Part shown: positions 32,765 to 41,429 of the stretch, one piece after another
How positions within the stretch are numbered: the stretch's first letter is position 1
How the letters are laid out: the number at the start of each line of letters is the position of its first letter
Virus record (IMG/VR): IMGVR_UViG_3300027971_000028
Coordinates: 62,001 to 126,000 of that record
Length of the DNA: 64,000 nucleotides
Source of the DNA: a virus
Reading direction: 5' to 3' (one strand)
Made by a program: the position numbers and the translations under genes
The notes under the pieces: generated by a model
Seen by the model: only the letters and a program-made list of their open reading frames with translations
What the model was told of the DNA's origin: nothing
Database searches by the model: none

Positions 32765-35403
32765 GTACATGGGAGTACGCAAACGGCAGACTTGCACCAG
32801 GTGCAAAATGGTATGCAGAACAAGGTTGGAAAATTCTTCCATGTTATGGAATAGCCAATGGAAGATGTAGTTGTAACTCTTCACACGCAGAGCCAAAAGA
32901 CACTGGTAAACACCCAGCAATAGCCCAGTGGAACGCATCTGCTACATCTGATGTAGATAAAATTTCTGAGTGGTGGTCTTCTGAACCTGATTACAACATT
33001 GGAGTCTTCTGCCGTCCTAGTGGATTTTTAGTAATTGATATTGATCCTCGCTCTGGTGGCCCAGAATCATTTGAAAAATTTGAAGCCTTACTTGAAGGCG
33101 CACTTCCATCAACTGTTGAAGCAATAACTGGTGAGTACACAATCGGTAATGGAAAAGCCATGCGTGGTCGTCACTTATTTTATAAGTGCAGTGAGTCAGA
33201 AGAGTTAGTTGGAAATCTAAATAAACAAGGCTTAAAAGGCGTGGATATCAAACATAATGGTTATGTTCTTATTGCACCTTCTAGACACTTCTCAGGTCAC
33301 TGCTATGAATGGGTAAAAGGTAAAGGTCCTCATGAAATGGAGATGGCTGAGGCTCCAGAAGAGTTACTTAATGTTTTAAGAAAAAGATCAAGGAAATCTA
33401 GTGGAACCAGTGTTGGTCTTGGAGACTGGTCTGCAATGGTTGGAGATATAGGAAACTATGATCCAACAATTGATGTTAATAAAATTCTTAAAGAAGGTAT
33501 TGATGAAGGTAGTCGTGCTATTGATCTTTATGCACTTGCTTGCTCTCTTGCAAATAAATTTCCAGTAGATACTGAAGCAGGTCGTCTTGCTGTTGAATCT
33601 TTAATGATTCGTTTTAATGCCGAACAAGTTAGACCCCCTCTACCACTTGAAGGAACTAATAGCGTAATGATGCACACTAGACGTGCAATTGATTTTGTTT
33701 TAAAAAATCCTAAACTAGATAGGCTTTTACCTCCTGGTCACAAAGAATGGGCAGAAGGTTCTCAAAAAGAAACTAGAGCATCTTTAGGAGGAACTTCTTT
33801 AGAAAAAATAAAACCAATTTTAGGAGTTGTTCATCCGCCTGCTAATAGTGATAGAAATAATGCAATAATTTCTTCTATTGAAGATGGTTATGGAAATGAT
33901 CAAGTTTTATCTGCTAAAAATTTAGATATACCTCTTGATGTAGATGCTATTTCTATTGAAGATGGTGGGCAAGAAGATAAGCGAAGTTTTACAGATATTG
34001 GAAACGGTCGTAGATTAATAGATACTTTTAAAGATGTAATTAGGTATACACCTGGCTTAGGTTGGTTTCATTGGAATAACGGGTACTGGAAGCCAGATGC
34101 TGAAGGTTTAGAAGTAAAAGAGTTATCTAAAATGCTTCCCACTCTTATTATGAGTGAAACTCCTAAAAAACATCCTAGTAAATTTACAGAAGAAGAGGCT
34201 TCTCGACAAGTAGAACTTCAAAAGTGGTCTACACAGAGTAGATCGATTAGTCGTCTGCGTTCTGCAATTGAAGCAGGTAACTCTGATCCTAGAATTAATA
34301 GACATGTAGAGGAGTGGGATAAGGATGAAAACCTACTAGGTGTAATGAATGGTGTTGTTGATCTTAAAACAGGAGAGTTGTTAAAGAATCGTCCTGACCT
34401 ATTTATAACTAGAAGAGCGCCAGTTGGATATATTGTTGGTCAAAGAAATGTTCGTTGGGAACAATTCTTAGACTTTGCTACTGGTGGAGATAAAGAGTTT
34501 CAAGAGTGGCTACAACGTGCGGCTGGATACTCTTTGACTGGTTCTAGAAAATATGATGTTATGTTTTTAGTTTATGGTCCTGCTGGCTCTGGTAAAAATA
34601 CATTTGTTGAAGCATTAGTTAAATGTTTAGGTACTCAACAATATGCTTGGCCTTTAGACTCAAGTATTCTTGCACAAAATGATGGCAGAGCAAATAGCCA
34701 AGATCTCTACCACTGGGCTGAGTTGCGTGGACGTCGAATGGTTTGGGTAGATGAATTACCTGAGTCTGAAAGATTAAAAGAAAACTCAGTTAAGAAGTTA
34801 ACTGGTTCTTCTGAAATCTCTGCTCGCTCTCCTGGTGAGAAACCTTTTACTTTTAGCTCTCGTGCAAAACTTTGGGTAAGTACTAACCACAGACCAGTAA
34901 TTAGTGATGATGCTATGTGGAGACGTATTAGACCAGTACCGTTTTTACATGTTCCAGAAAGTCCAGATCCAGAGTTAAAAGAGTACATATTTGATCCAGA
35001 CGGTGCACTAAGTGCTGTTCTTGCATGGGCAGTAGAAGGAGCAATTAAAATTTTAGGCTCTGGATCTAAAGATGGTCTTGGTTGGTGTCGGGTTGTTAGC
35101 GATGCGGCTGAGATCTATAGAAAAAATGAAGACAGAATTGGTTTGTTCTTAAACGAAGAAACTAATGAAAATGCAGGATCTACTTTATCTGTTAAAACAC
35201 TTTACACTGTTTACAGAGCATGGAGTGAAGATCGTGGAGAGAGACCTCTTACTCAGATTGCATTCCATAGAAAACTTATGGATAGAAACCTAAGCATCGT
35301 AGGCTCGGGTTCCCAGGCTACAGTTGGCGGACGTTCTTTAATTCCTAGAGCCGTTCCTTCTGGAGAAGTAGATTGGTCTGTTGCCGCTAGATTTTCTAGG
35401 TAA
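32761..35403 (+). CDS. Prim-Pol primase / SF3 helicase fusion
   Basis: 880 aa. N-terminal bifunctional primase-polymerase domain (about 15-205): Cys/His cluster, active-site FLVIDIDPR (about 88-96), GRHLFYK and SRHFSG. The middle is a D5-type region. The C-terminal SF3 helicase has Walker A GPAGSGKNT (about 606-614), Walker B MVWVDELPE (about 659-667) and motif C (KLWVSTNHRP). It primes and unwinds DNA at the phage replication origin. Coupled to the HTH gene. Confidence 0.9.
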   Translation: MSTWEYANGRLAPGAKWYAEQGWKILPCYGIANGRCSCNSSHAEPKDTGKHPAIAQWNASATSDVDKISEWWSSEPDYNIGVFCRPSGFLVIDIDPRSGGPESFEKFEALLEGALPSTVEAITGEYTIGNGKAMRGRHLFYKCSESEELVGNLNKQGLKGVDIKHNGYVLIAPSRHFSGHCYEWVKGKGPHEMEMAEAPEELLNVLRKRSRKSSGTSVGLGDWSAMVGDIGNYDPTIDVNKILKEGIDEGSRAIDLYALACSLANKFPVDTEAGRLAVESLMIRFNAEQVRPPLPLEGTNSVMMHTRRAIDFVLKNPKLDRLLPPGHKEWAEGSQKETRASLGGTSLEKIKPILGVVHPPANSDRNNAIISSIEDGYGNDQVLSAKNLDIPLDVDAISIEDGGQEDKRSFTDIGNGRRLIDTFKDVIRYTPGLGWFHWNNGYWKPDAEGLEVKELSKMLPTLIMSETPKKHPSKFTEEEASRQVELQKWSTQSRSISRLRSAIEAGNSDPRINRHVEEWDKDENLLGVMNGVVDLKTGELLKNRPDLFITRRAPVGYIVGQRNVRWEQFLDFATGGDKEFQEWLQRAAGYSLTGSRKYDVMFLVYGPAGSGKNTFVEALVKCLGTQQYAWPLDSSILAQNDGRANSQDLYHWAELRGRRMVWVDELPESERLKENSVKKLTGSSEISARSPGEKPFTFSSRAKLWVSTNHRPVISDDAMWRRIRPVPFLHVPESPDPELKEYIFDPDGALSAVLAWAVEGAIKILGSGSKDGLGWCRVVSDAAEIYRKNEDRIGLFLNEETNENAGSTLSVKTLYTVYRAWSEDRGERPLTQIAFHRKLMDRNLSIVGSGSQATVGGRSLIPRAVPSGEVDWSVAARFSR

Positions 35404-35405
35404 AT

Positions 35406-35885
35406 ATGAAACTTAAATGGACTAAAGAAAAAGATGCTCGCTTCTGGGATAAAGTCTATGTCGATGAAGATGAAGATTGCTGGCTTTGGTTTGCTGCTAT
35501 AACTAGCAGTGGGTACGGGGCTTTTTCATATAGCAAAGGTAAATTAATAAGTGCTCATAAAATATCTTGGGCTATACATAAAAATAATGACACTCTATCC
35601 CCACGTAATCTACAAATTATGCATCTCTGTGACAATAAAGTTTGCGTTAATCCTCATCATTTAGCCATGGGAACTGCTAGACAAAACAATCTAGATGCCT
35701 TTAAAAGAGGTCTAAATACCCCTATAAATAAGATAGTTGGTAGACCTAGTCAAAATCCTTACTGTAAACACGGACATGAACGTAGTAAAGAAAACACTAT
35801 TATTAAAGATGGCTACAAACTTTGCAAACTTTGTAGACAAGAAACCTACCGTAAATCCAAACTCAAAAAACACCCCTCCCCCTAA
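35406..35885 (+). CDS. HNH endonuclease with zinc-finger-like C-terminus
   Basis: 159 aa. HNH_3-type core: CWLWFAAITSSGYG, AHKISWAIH, IMHLCDNKVCVNPHHL. The C-terminus adds CKHGHE ... CKLC, a possible zinc site seen in free-standing homing endonucleases. The last codons lie in the C/T-rich tract that precedes the tail promoter. Starts 2 bases after the helicase; may be mobile. Confidence 0.85.
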   Translation: MKLKWTKEKDARFWDKVYVDEDEDCWLWFAAITSSGYGAFSYSKGKLISAHKISWAIHKNNDTLSPRNLQIMHLCDNKVCVNPHHLAMGTARQNNLDAFKRGLNTPINKIVGRPSQNPYCKHGHERSKENTIIKDGYKLCKLCRQETYRKSKLKKHPSP

Positions 35886-35909
35886 TCTCATCCTCCTCCT
35901 CTGCCTCTT

Positions 35910-35957
35910 ACGGAATGAGAGCGCGAAGAAACGTATTTTCAAAGCAAGGTATAATTA
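35910..35957 (+). promoter_or_regulatory. Repeated tail promoter element, copy 1
   Basis: ACGGAATGAGAGCGCG, then AAGAAAC, an AT stretch and TATAAT at 35950-35955. The first base of TATAAT is 24 bases after GCGCG. A C/T-rich tract (about 35872-35909) lies just upstream. Would drive 35979-37297. Confidence 0.75.
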
Positions 35958-35978
35958 AGCATCTAACAAAGGATTCCC

Positions 35979-36965
35979 GTGCCAATTCTTGGTTCTCAAT
36001 CTTCAGGTGCAAAAGCAGCCCCAGCCACTCCAACTATAGGAACACCAACTTTAACCAACTCAACAACAGTTTCAATTCCTTTCACCGCTCCTGATAGCAA
36101 ACTTCCAATTACCTCTTACACAACTACCTCCTCTCCTTCTATTGCCTTAACTACGTCAGGTACTTCTACTCCACTAACTGTTACTGGTTCATTTGTTGCA
36201 GGAACTACTTATACATTTACAATTACTGCAACAAACGCAAATGGAACTTCGTCTTCTTCAAGTACGTCTACTTCAGTTACTCCAGAAAAACCAGCGCCTA
36301 GTACAGTTTCAACAATGGGAGTAGGCGGTGGCGGTTGTGGTCAGTATACAAGTGCAGGCGGAGGCGGCGGAGGTGGTGGTGAAGTTTTAGTTAATAATAG
36401 TTTCTCTATAACTACAAATACTAACTATTCAATTAGTATTGGTGCAGGTGGAACAAATGCTCCAGTTGGTAATGGTCCACCTTTTGCATATAGCGGCGGC
36501 GCTAGTACAAGACTTGGTAGCAATGCCCGCGGCGGTATTTATGCAACTTGGGCGTATCCAAATTATGGTCAAGGTGGAGCATCTGGTAATGGTAATGACG
36601 GCAATGGCGGTGGTGGTGGCGGTGCTGGTGCTGCTTCAACTAGTGCAACAGGTGGTGCAGGAATTACTTATAACTCGGTAGAATATGGCAAGGGCGGTAG
36701 TACTGGCGGTGGTTCAGGTGCTGGTGCAAGGACTGGAGTTAACACTGGTGGTGGTGGTGGCGGAAGACAAGGTAACGACCAATTTGGAATTCCTTCACCA
36801 TATACCCCATGTTGGGGAAGAGATGGAGTGGTTATTGTGAGATATAGTGACACTTATAAGGATCCAACAATTGGTGGCGGACTAGTTTATACAAAAACTA
36901 CTGATGGTTCTACTTTAGTTTTTACATTTACAGCTGGCTCCGATAATATAAGTTGGGCAGCATAA
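35979..36965 (+). CDS. Fn3 plus polyglycine tail adhesin
   Basis: 328 aa, GTG start with RBS aaagga. Begins MPILGSQSSG, then an Fn3-like domain (about 15-110; TYTFTITATNANG), a glycine-rich domain (about 112-290) with end DGVVIVRY, and a C-terminal cap ending ISWAA, like 16379. It is on the opposite strand to most tail genes. TAATG coupling with 36965. Confidence 0.8.
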   Translation: MPILGSQSSGAKAAPATPTIGTPTLTNSTTVSIPFTAPDSKLPITSYTTTSSPSIALTTSGTSTPLTVTGSFVAGTTYTFTITATNANGTSSSSSTSTSVTPEKPAPSTVSTMGVGGGGCGQYTSAGGGGGGGGEVLVNNSFSITTNTNYSISIGAGGTNAPVGNGPPFAYSGGASTRLGSNARGGIYATWAYPNYGQGGASGNGNDGNGGGGGGAGAASTSATGGAGITYNSVEYGKGGSTGGGSGAGARTGVNTGGGGGGRQGNDQFGIPSPYTPCWGRDGVVIVRYSDTYKDPTIGGGLVYTKTTDGSTLVFTFTAGSDNISWAA

Positions 36966-37297
36966 TGGCACGCTACGCTATCCTAGATGAAAACAATTTT
37001 GTTATAAATATAATTGTAGGACGAGAGCCAGGAGAGTTGGTAAACGGAGTTTCAGACTGGGAAACTTATTACGGTGTTCATTTAAATAAAATGTGTAAAG
37101 TAACTTCTTACCCCAACTGGGCAGTTATTGGTGGGATATACGATACAGTGAACAATGTTTTTATCTCTCCACAACCTTTTCCTTCTTGGATCCGATCAGG
37201 TTCTTTCTGGGAAGCTCCAACTCCAAGACCAGAAGATGACAAATTTTACACTTGGGATGAAGACTCCCTTAGTTGGATAGAGCAAACTCAACCTTAA
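36965..37297 (+). CDS. MAxxAEID-type tail-associated protein, copy 4
   Basis: 110 aa from ATG 36965 (TAATG with the upstream stop; ORF extends back to 36953). ARYAILDENNFVIN, NKMCKVTSYPNW, ISPQPFPSW, AP-TPRPEDD and a Trp-rich end. Same family as 11647, 16023 and 18274, and again directly after an Fn3-polyglycine gene. Confidence 0.75.
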   Translation: MARYAILDENNFVINIIVGREPGELVNGVSDWETYYGVHLNKMCKVTSYPNWAVIGGIYDTVNNVFISPQPFPSWIRSGSFWEAPTPRPEDDKFYTWDEDSLSWIEQTQP

Positions 37298-37336
37298 CCA
37301 GTTTTAAATTTACTACCTATATCTCCGATTCCTTTT

Positions 37337-37384
37337 AGGGAACGAGAGCGCGAAAAAACAGATTTCAAATTCACGATATAATTA
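37337..37384 (+). promoter_or_regulatory. Repeated tail promoter element, copy 2
   Basis: AGGGAACGAGAGCGCG, AAAAAAC, AT stretch, TATAAT at 37377-37382, same 24-base spacing. RBS aggagc and ATG follow about 20 bases later. Confidence 0.8.
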
Positions 37385-37405
37385 GTAAATACTTTTAGGA
37401 GCCTC

Positions 37406-39109
37406 ATGCCCATTCTAGGAACGCAAGCCTCACAAAACACTAAATCATTCTTAGGTCTTGCTGTTGATTATTTAGTTGTTGCTGGTGGTGGTAGCGGAGG
37501 CTATTCTGGTGGCAATCCAAATGGTGGCGGTGGTGGTGGAGCAGGTGGTATGCGCTCTACAGTTACTGCTACTGGCGGTAGTGGTTCTTTAGAATCTGCT
37601 TTAACTTTATCTTTGAATACTAATCACACAGTTACGGTTGGTGCAGGTGGTGCTGGTGGTGTTGTTGTTGCCAATGGTAATAATTCAGTTTTTGCAACAA
37701 TTACTTCAACTGGCGGTGGTAGCGGTGCAGATTGGATTGCCCCAAACATAACACAAAATGGCAATGCTGGCGGTTCAGGTGGTGGCGGTACAGGCGGTTC
37801 AGGCTATACACCTCACGGCACAGGCGGTGCTGCTTCTCCTGCTGGTCAAGGTTTTGCAGGTGGTAATGCTTCAGGTACAGGTGGAAGTACAGCATCTGGC
37901 GGTGGTGGCGGTGGCGCTAGCGCAGTTGGAACTAATGGCGCAAGTGGCGCAGGTGGTTCAGGTGGTGATGGTAGAGCAACATCAATAAGTGGTTCATCAG
38001 TTACTTACGCTGGCGGTGGTGCATCTACTGGAACAAGTAGTGGTGGTACTGCAGGAACAGGTGGCGGCGGAACTGTAGGAAGTGCTGGAACCGCTAATAC
38101 AGGTGGCGGTGGAGGCGGTAGTTCTACAGGTAATAGTGGCAACGGCGGCTCAGGAGTTGTAATTGCACGCTACGCGGGAACTGAGCAAAAAGCATATGGC
38201 GGAACTGTAACAACATCTGGTGGAAATACAATTCACACATTTAATTCATCAAGTTCTTTTTATACAGGTTCTCCTAAAGCAAGTGGTGGAACAATTAGTT
38301 TTGCTAGTGGATATTTTTATCACGCATTTACATCGACTGGATCCTTTACTCTTACTCCGTCCGAGGCTTTAACTGTTGATGTTTTGGTAATCGCAGGTGG
38401 TGGTGGTGCTGCTGGTTATATATCCTCAGGATACGCAGGGTCATCAGGTGGTGGCGCTGGAGGTTTATTAAATTTTGCATCTGAAAGTCTTACAGCAAAT
38501 GCAGGATATACCGTAACTGTTGGCGCTGGTGGCGCTGGCGGAACAGCCAATACAAATAATGGTACTTCGGGTACTAATTCTCGATTTGGTAGTTTAACTA
38601 CAGTAGTCGGTGGTGGTTACGGCGTAAATAGATATGTAGCAGGTGGTGCACTTGCTGGTGGTAACGGTGGTTCAGGCGGAGGAGGTGCTGGAACTGCTGG
38701 TGGTTCTCCAACATCAGGGCAAGGAAATAGCGGTGGAAGTGCGATAGCAGTCAATGGTACTGGTGGAGGCGGAGGTGCTGGCGCCGCTGGTGGAAACTCA
38801 ACAACCGATAATGGTGGTAACGGTGGTGCTGGCATAAATACATATTCAACTTACGCAAGTGCAACCTCTACTGGAGTAAGTGGTTATTACGCAGGTGGCG
38901 GAGGCGGAGGAGTATACGCAAACGGAACTCCAGGTACAGGCGGCTCAGGTGGCGGTGGCAGTGCTGGCAGTAACTCTGCTGGTGTATCAGGAACCGCGAA
39001 CACAGGCGGTGGTGGTGGTGCGGCTAGTTATGCAAGCGGTATGGGAACTGTAAATGCAACAGGAGGCGCTGGTGGTAGCGGTTTAGTTATTGTTAGGTAC
39101 GCAGTCTAA
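37406..39109 (+). CDS. Double polyglycine tail adhesin
   Basis: 567 aa. Begins MPILGTQASQNTKSFL, the shared anchor peptide, then a first glycine-rich domain (about 20-255, end GSGVVIARY) and, after a beta hairpin (GGTISFASGYFYHAFTSTGSF), a second one (about 310-567, end GGSGLVIVRY). Same architecture as 45445 and 47654 on the other strand. Likely receptor-binding protein. Confidence 0.8.
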   Translation: MPILGTQASQNTKSFLGLAVDYLVVAGGGSGGYSGGNPNGGGGGGAGGMRSTVTATGGSGSLESALTLSLNTNHTVTVGAGGAGGVVVANGNNSVFATITSTGGGSGADWIAPNITQNGNAGGSGGGGTGGSGYTPHGTGGAASPAGQGFAGGNASGTGGSTASGGGGGGASAVGTNGASGAGGSGGDGRATSISGSSVTYAGGGASTGTSSGGTAGTGGGGTVGSAGTANTGGGGGGSSTGNSGNGGSGVVIARYAGTEQKAYGGTVTTSGGNTIHTFNSSSSFYTGSPKASGGTISFASGYFYHAFTSTGSFTLTPSEALTVDVLVIAGGGGAAGYISSGYAGSSGGGAGGLLNFASESLTANAGYTVTVGAGGAGGTANTNNGTSGTNSRFGSLTTVVGGGYGVNRYVAGGALAGGNGGSGGGGAGTAGGSPTSGQGNSGGSAIAVNGTGGGGGAGAAGGNSTTDNGGNGGAGINTYSTYASATSTGVSGYYAGGGGGGVYANGTPGTGGSGGGGSAGSNSAGVSGTANTGGGGGAASYASGMGTVNATGGAGGSGLVIVRYAV

Positions 39110-39118
39110 TTTTAAAAA

Positions 39119-39295
39119 ATGAAATATATAACTAAAAAATTAAATATAGACACCTTTTTATCTATACTTATAGCATCCTTATTTCTTATTCTTTTTTCAA
39201 ACCAATCTATGCGTCAAATACAGGTTGATTTTTGGGTAAATAATCCAAATCTAAATCCAGCAAATGGTCACATTAATACAACTAGTTTTAGATAG
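39119..39295 (+). CDS. Small membrane protein after adhesin
   Basis: 58 aa. Basic start (KYITKKLN), one membrane segment (about 12-28, FLSILIASLFLILFS) and a polar tail. Like 47295, it follows a double-polyglycine adhesin and has the same TM-then-polar layout. No clear RBS. Converges on the terminase gene after 5 bases. Confidence 0.55.
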   Translation: MKYITKKLNIDTFLSILIASLFLILFSNQSMRQIQVDFWVNNPNLNPANGHINTTSFR

Positions 39296-39300
39296 ATTTA

Positions 39301-40719
39301 TTAGTTAGCCTTAAAAACCCTAGATCCACCACCTCTACCACCCATACCTCCTCTAAAACTTGGAAGTCTTCTGGCGGCGGGAGATTTTGCGGTTAATTTT
39401 CCACCAATAAATCCTTTAGGTGGTTTAATAAGTAGAGCCGTTAAAGCATGAACTAGAGCATCTACTCTATCTGGAGATTTTCCTTCACCAGGAATCCATG
39501 CAGTCATTTGATCTTCTAACTCTGCAATGTATCCAATATGGTGAACTCTTTCTTGTTCATATGCAAGAACTACTGGCTCTGCTCTAAGTTGTTTTCCATG
39601 TTTAGAGTGAACTTCAAATACTTTTACATTTGGGTCAATAGCATTAATAGCATTAGTAACTAAGGCTCCACCCTGATTTACCTCTGCTACAACTGGTGCT
39701 CCCCAACGCCTAGCCATCTCTACAACTTTATTTGCCCAAACTTCAGGAGAACCATGAATAGTTGCATCCTCTAAAACCCAAGCGTGACGTTTATATAAAT
39801 CTCTATCTGCAGTTGATGCAACTACAACAATTCCACAAGCATCTCGTGGGTTCTCCGCTACGGATGGGTCAACTCCAATAACTCTTAAAGGAGTGTGTGG
39901 TGGTAAAACATTTTGTCTAGCCTTACTTATCATCTCTATTGTCCATAGTGCACCTTCAATAGAATCAAGCATCTCTCCATAAAGTTCCTGCTTTGCTAAT
40001 CTTGTTCCTTCATACACTCCCAAAATTGTGTCTAAATATGCAGAGCTTAAGTTTCCAGAGTTGTCCATAGTAGATCCTCTAGTAACAACAACTTTACTAC
40101 CTTTCTTTTCTTCTTCTAATAAAGAATAAAGAAGTGATACACGCTTTGGAGTTGTTGTAATCATAATTTGTGGATTAGCACCTAAACGAGTTCCAACACG
40201 TAAGTTATCAAAAGCAGTCATACCAGCAGCATCTGGAGTCTGGCGCCATGCAGCTACTTCATCCCCCCAAGCGTGGGTGAATTGCGGACCACGAAGTGAG
40301 TCTGGCTCATCTGCTGTAAAACAGGTAGCCGTATTTCCATTAGGCCAAGTTAAACGACGTTTAGATGGTTCATATAATGGACGCTCACTTGGTGGAGTCA
40401 CATTCATAATTCCTGATTCACCTTCAACAAGAACGTCACGTACATCTGCTGCAGTACGAGCAACAAGTGCAAAACGTCTTTGACCAGTGTTTGTATACTT
40501 TGCTGTTTCTCTTACCCACTCAGCCGCTGCTCTTGTTTTTCCAGCACCGCGACCAGCAAGATAAATCCAAATATTCCAATCACCCTCTGGTGCTTGTTGT
40601 TCTGGACGTGCCCATGAATGCCAATCCCAGAGAAGCATCTCTGGATCTAAGTCCGCCAATACTGCAGCTTTTTCTTCTGGAGATAAAAGAGATATCTTCT
40701 CCATAAAACTTTGTCCCAT
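39301..40719 (-). CDS. terL: Terminase large subunit
   Basis: 472 aa. Walker A AGRGAGKT (about 54-61), Walker B-like HAWGDEVAAW, and an RNase-H-fold nuclease start VIGVDPSVAENPRDACG (about 282-298) and DRVDALVHALT near the end. ATP-driven packaging motor with headful or cos nuclease. C-terminal tail is Gly/Arg rich. Starts 2 bases after 40722. Confidence 0.93.
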   Translation of the reverse strand: MGQSFMEKISLLSPEEKAAVLADLDPEMLLWDWHSWARPEQQAPEGDWNIWIYLAGRGAGKTRAAAEWVRETAKYTNTGQRRFALVARTAADVRDVLVEGESGIMNVTPPSERPLYEPSKRRLTWPNGNTATCFTADEPDSLRGPQFTHAWGDEVAAWRQTPDAAGMTAFDNLRVGTRLGANPQIMITTTPKRVSLLYSLLEEEKKGSKVVVTRGSTMDNSGNLSSAYLDTILGVYEGTRLAKQELYGEMLDSIEGALWTIEMISKARQNVLPPHTPLRVIGVDPSVAENPRDACGIVVVASTADRDLYKRHAWVLEDATIHGSPEVWANKVVEMARRWGAPVVAEVNQGGALVTNAINAIDPNVKVFEVHSKHGKQLRAEPVVLAYEQERVHHIGYIAELEDQMTAWIPGEGKSPDRVDALVHALTALLIKPPKGFIGGKLTAKSPAARRLPSFRGGMGGRGGGSRVFKAN

Positions 40720-40721
40720 AC

Positions 40722-41189
40722 TTAAACTTTACTCGCTCTATTAAGACTTCTTTGTACTCCATAATATAAAGGAGCAGCCGAATTTAGTCCCAATCCTTTT
40801 GCTAAATCTTGTAATGAGAATCCATTTATATACTCTTTTGTAAGTTGATTGTGGTAGAAAACAGATCCACCATTTTCTTTTGCTGTTTTTATTCTTTCTA
40901 TTGCATTAGGTAGCTCTGATTTATCTGCTGTTCTTTCTTGCACAATATCTGATATAAATACTTTTTCCATAATAATTCTACGTCTAACTCCTGGGTACGC
41001 AACTTTAAGTACTCTTGCTAATTCTGGAACATTTCCGCCTAAAGAAGAGAATTCAACTAAAAGTCTTGTGTACTCTCTACTTGCTCTATGAGCAGGAGTG
41101 TCTTGTTTTCTTGAGCCGTAAGCCTTTTTTGCCAGTGGAAAAAGTGCTTCAATTTTAACTTTATATTGGGCTACTAACTCTGAATTCAT
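40722..41189 (-). CDS. Putative small terminase-like DNA-binding protein
   Basis: 155 aa. All-helical with two HTH-like parts (GGNVPELARVLKVAYPGVRRR and GFSLQDLAKGLGLN). Directly upstream of terL and of typical small-terminase length, so it probably recognises the packaging site; no decisive family motif was seen. Confidence 0.6.
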   Translation of the reverse strand: MNSELVAQYKVKIEALFPLAKKAYGSRKQDTPAHRASREYTRLLVEFSSLGGNVPELARVLKVAYPGVRRRIIMEKVFISDIVQERTADKSELPNAIERIKTAKENGGSVFYHNQLTKEYINGFSLQDLAKGLGLNSAAPLYYGVQRSLNRASKV

Positions 41190-41252
41190 TGATCTCCATT
41201 ATGCTTGTACTTATTGTATCTATAGCATACTAGAGTTTTTATACTGTGGGTT

Positions 41253-41429
41253 TTACGACTCGTCTTCTCTATGTCGAATAGGATAAGTTACTGCCCAAGC
41301 AACAAGAGTTCCAATAATGCTCCAGCCAACAATTGTTTTTGCTGAACCATCTAGCACTACCCAAGCAATGAACATACCTAGTAAGGTCCAAAGCTGATCT
41401 ATCATGTCAGTAATTACTCTTCTTATCAT
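41253..41429 (-). CDS. Small two-segment membrane protein, holin-like
   Basis: 58 aa. ATG overlaps the stop of 41426 (ATGA). Two likely membrane segments: LWTLLGMFIAWVVL (about 14-27) and TIVGWSIIGTLVAWAV (about 33-48), with a short charged C-end (RHREDES). Size and topology fit a class II holin, but a second holin candidate lies at 61608. Easily missed by gene finders. Confidence 0.6.
   Translation of the reverse strand: MIRRVITDMIDQLWTLLGMFIAWVVLDGSAKTIVGWSIIGTLVAWAVTYPIRHREDES

Noticed and set aside
36439-36681. ORFs in other frames of glycine-rich genes
   Set aside because: GC-rich GGN codons keep several frames open; these have no RBS, odd composition and no family features.
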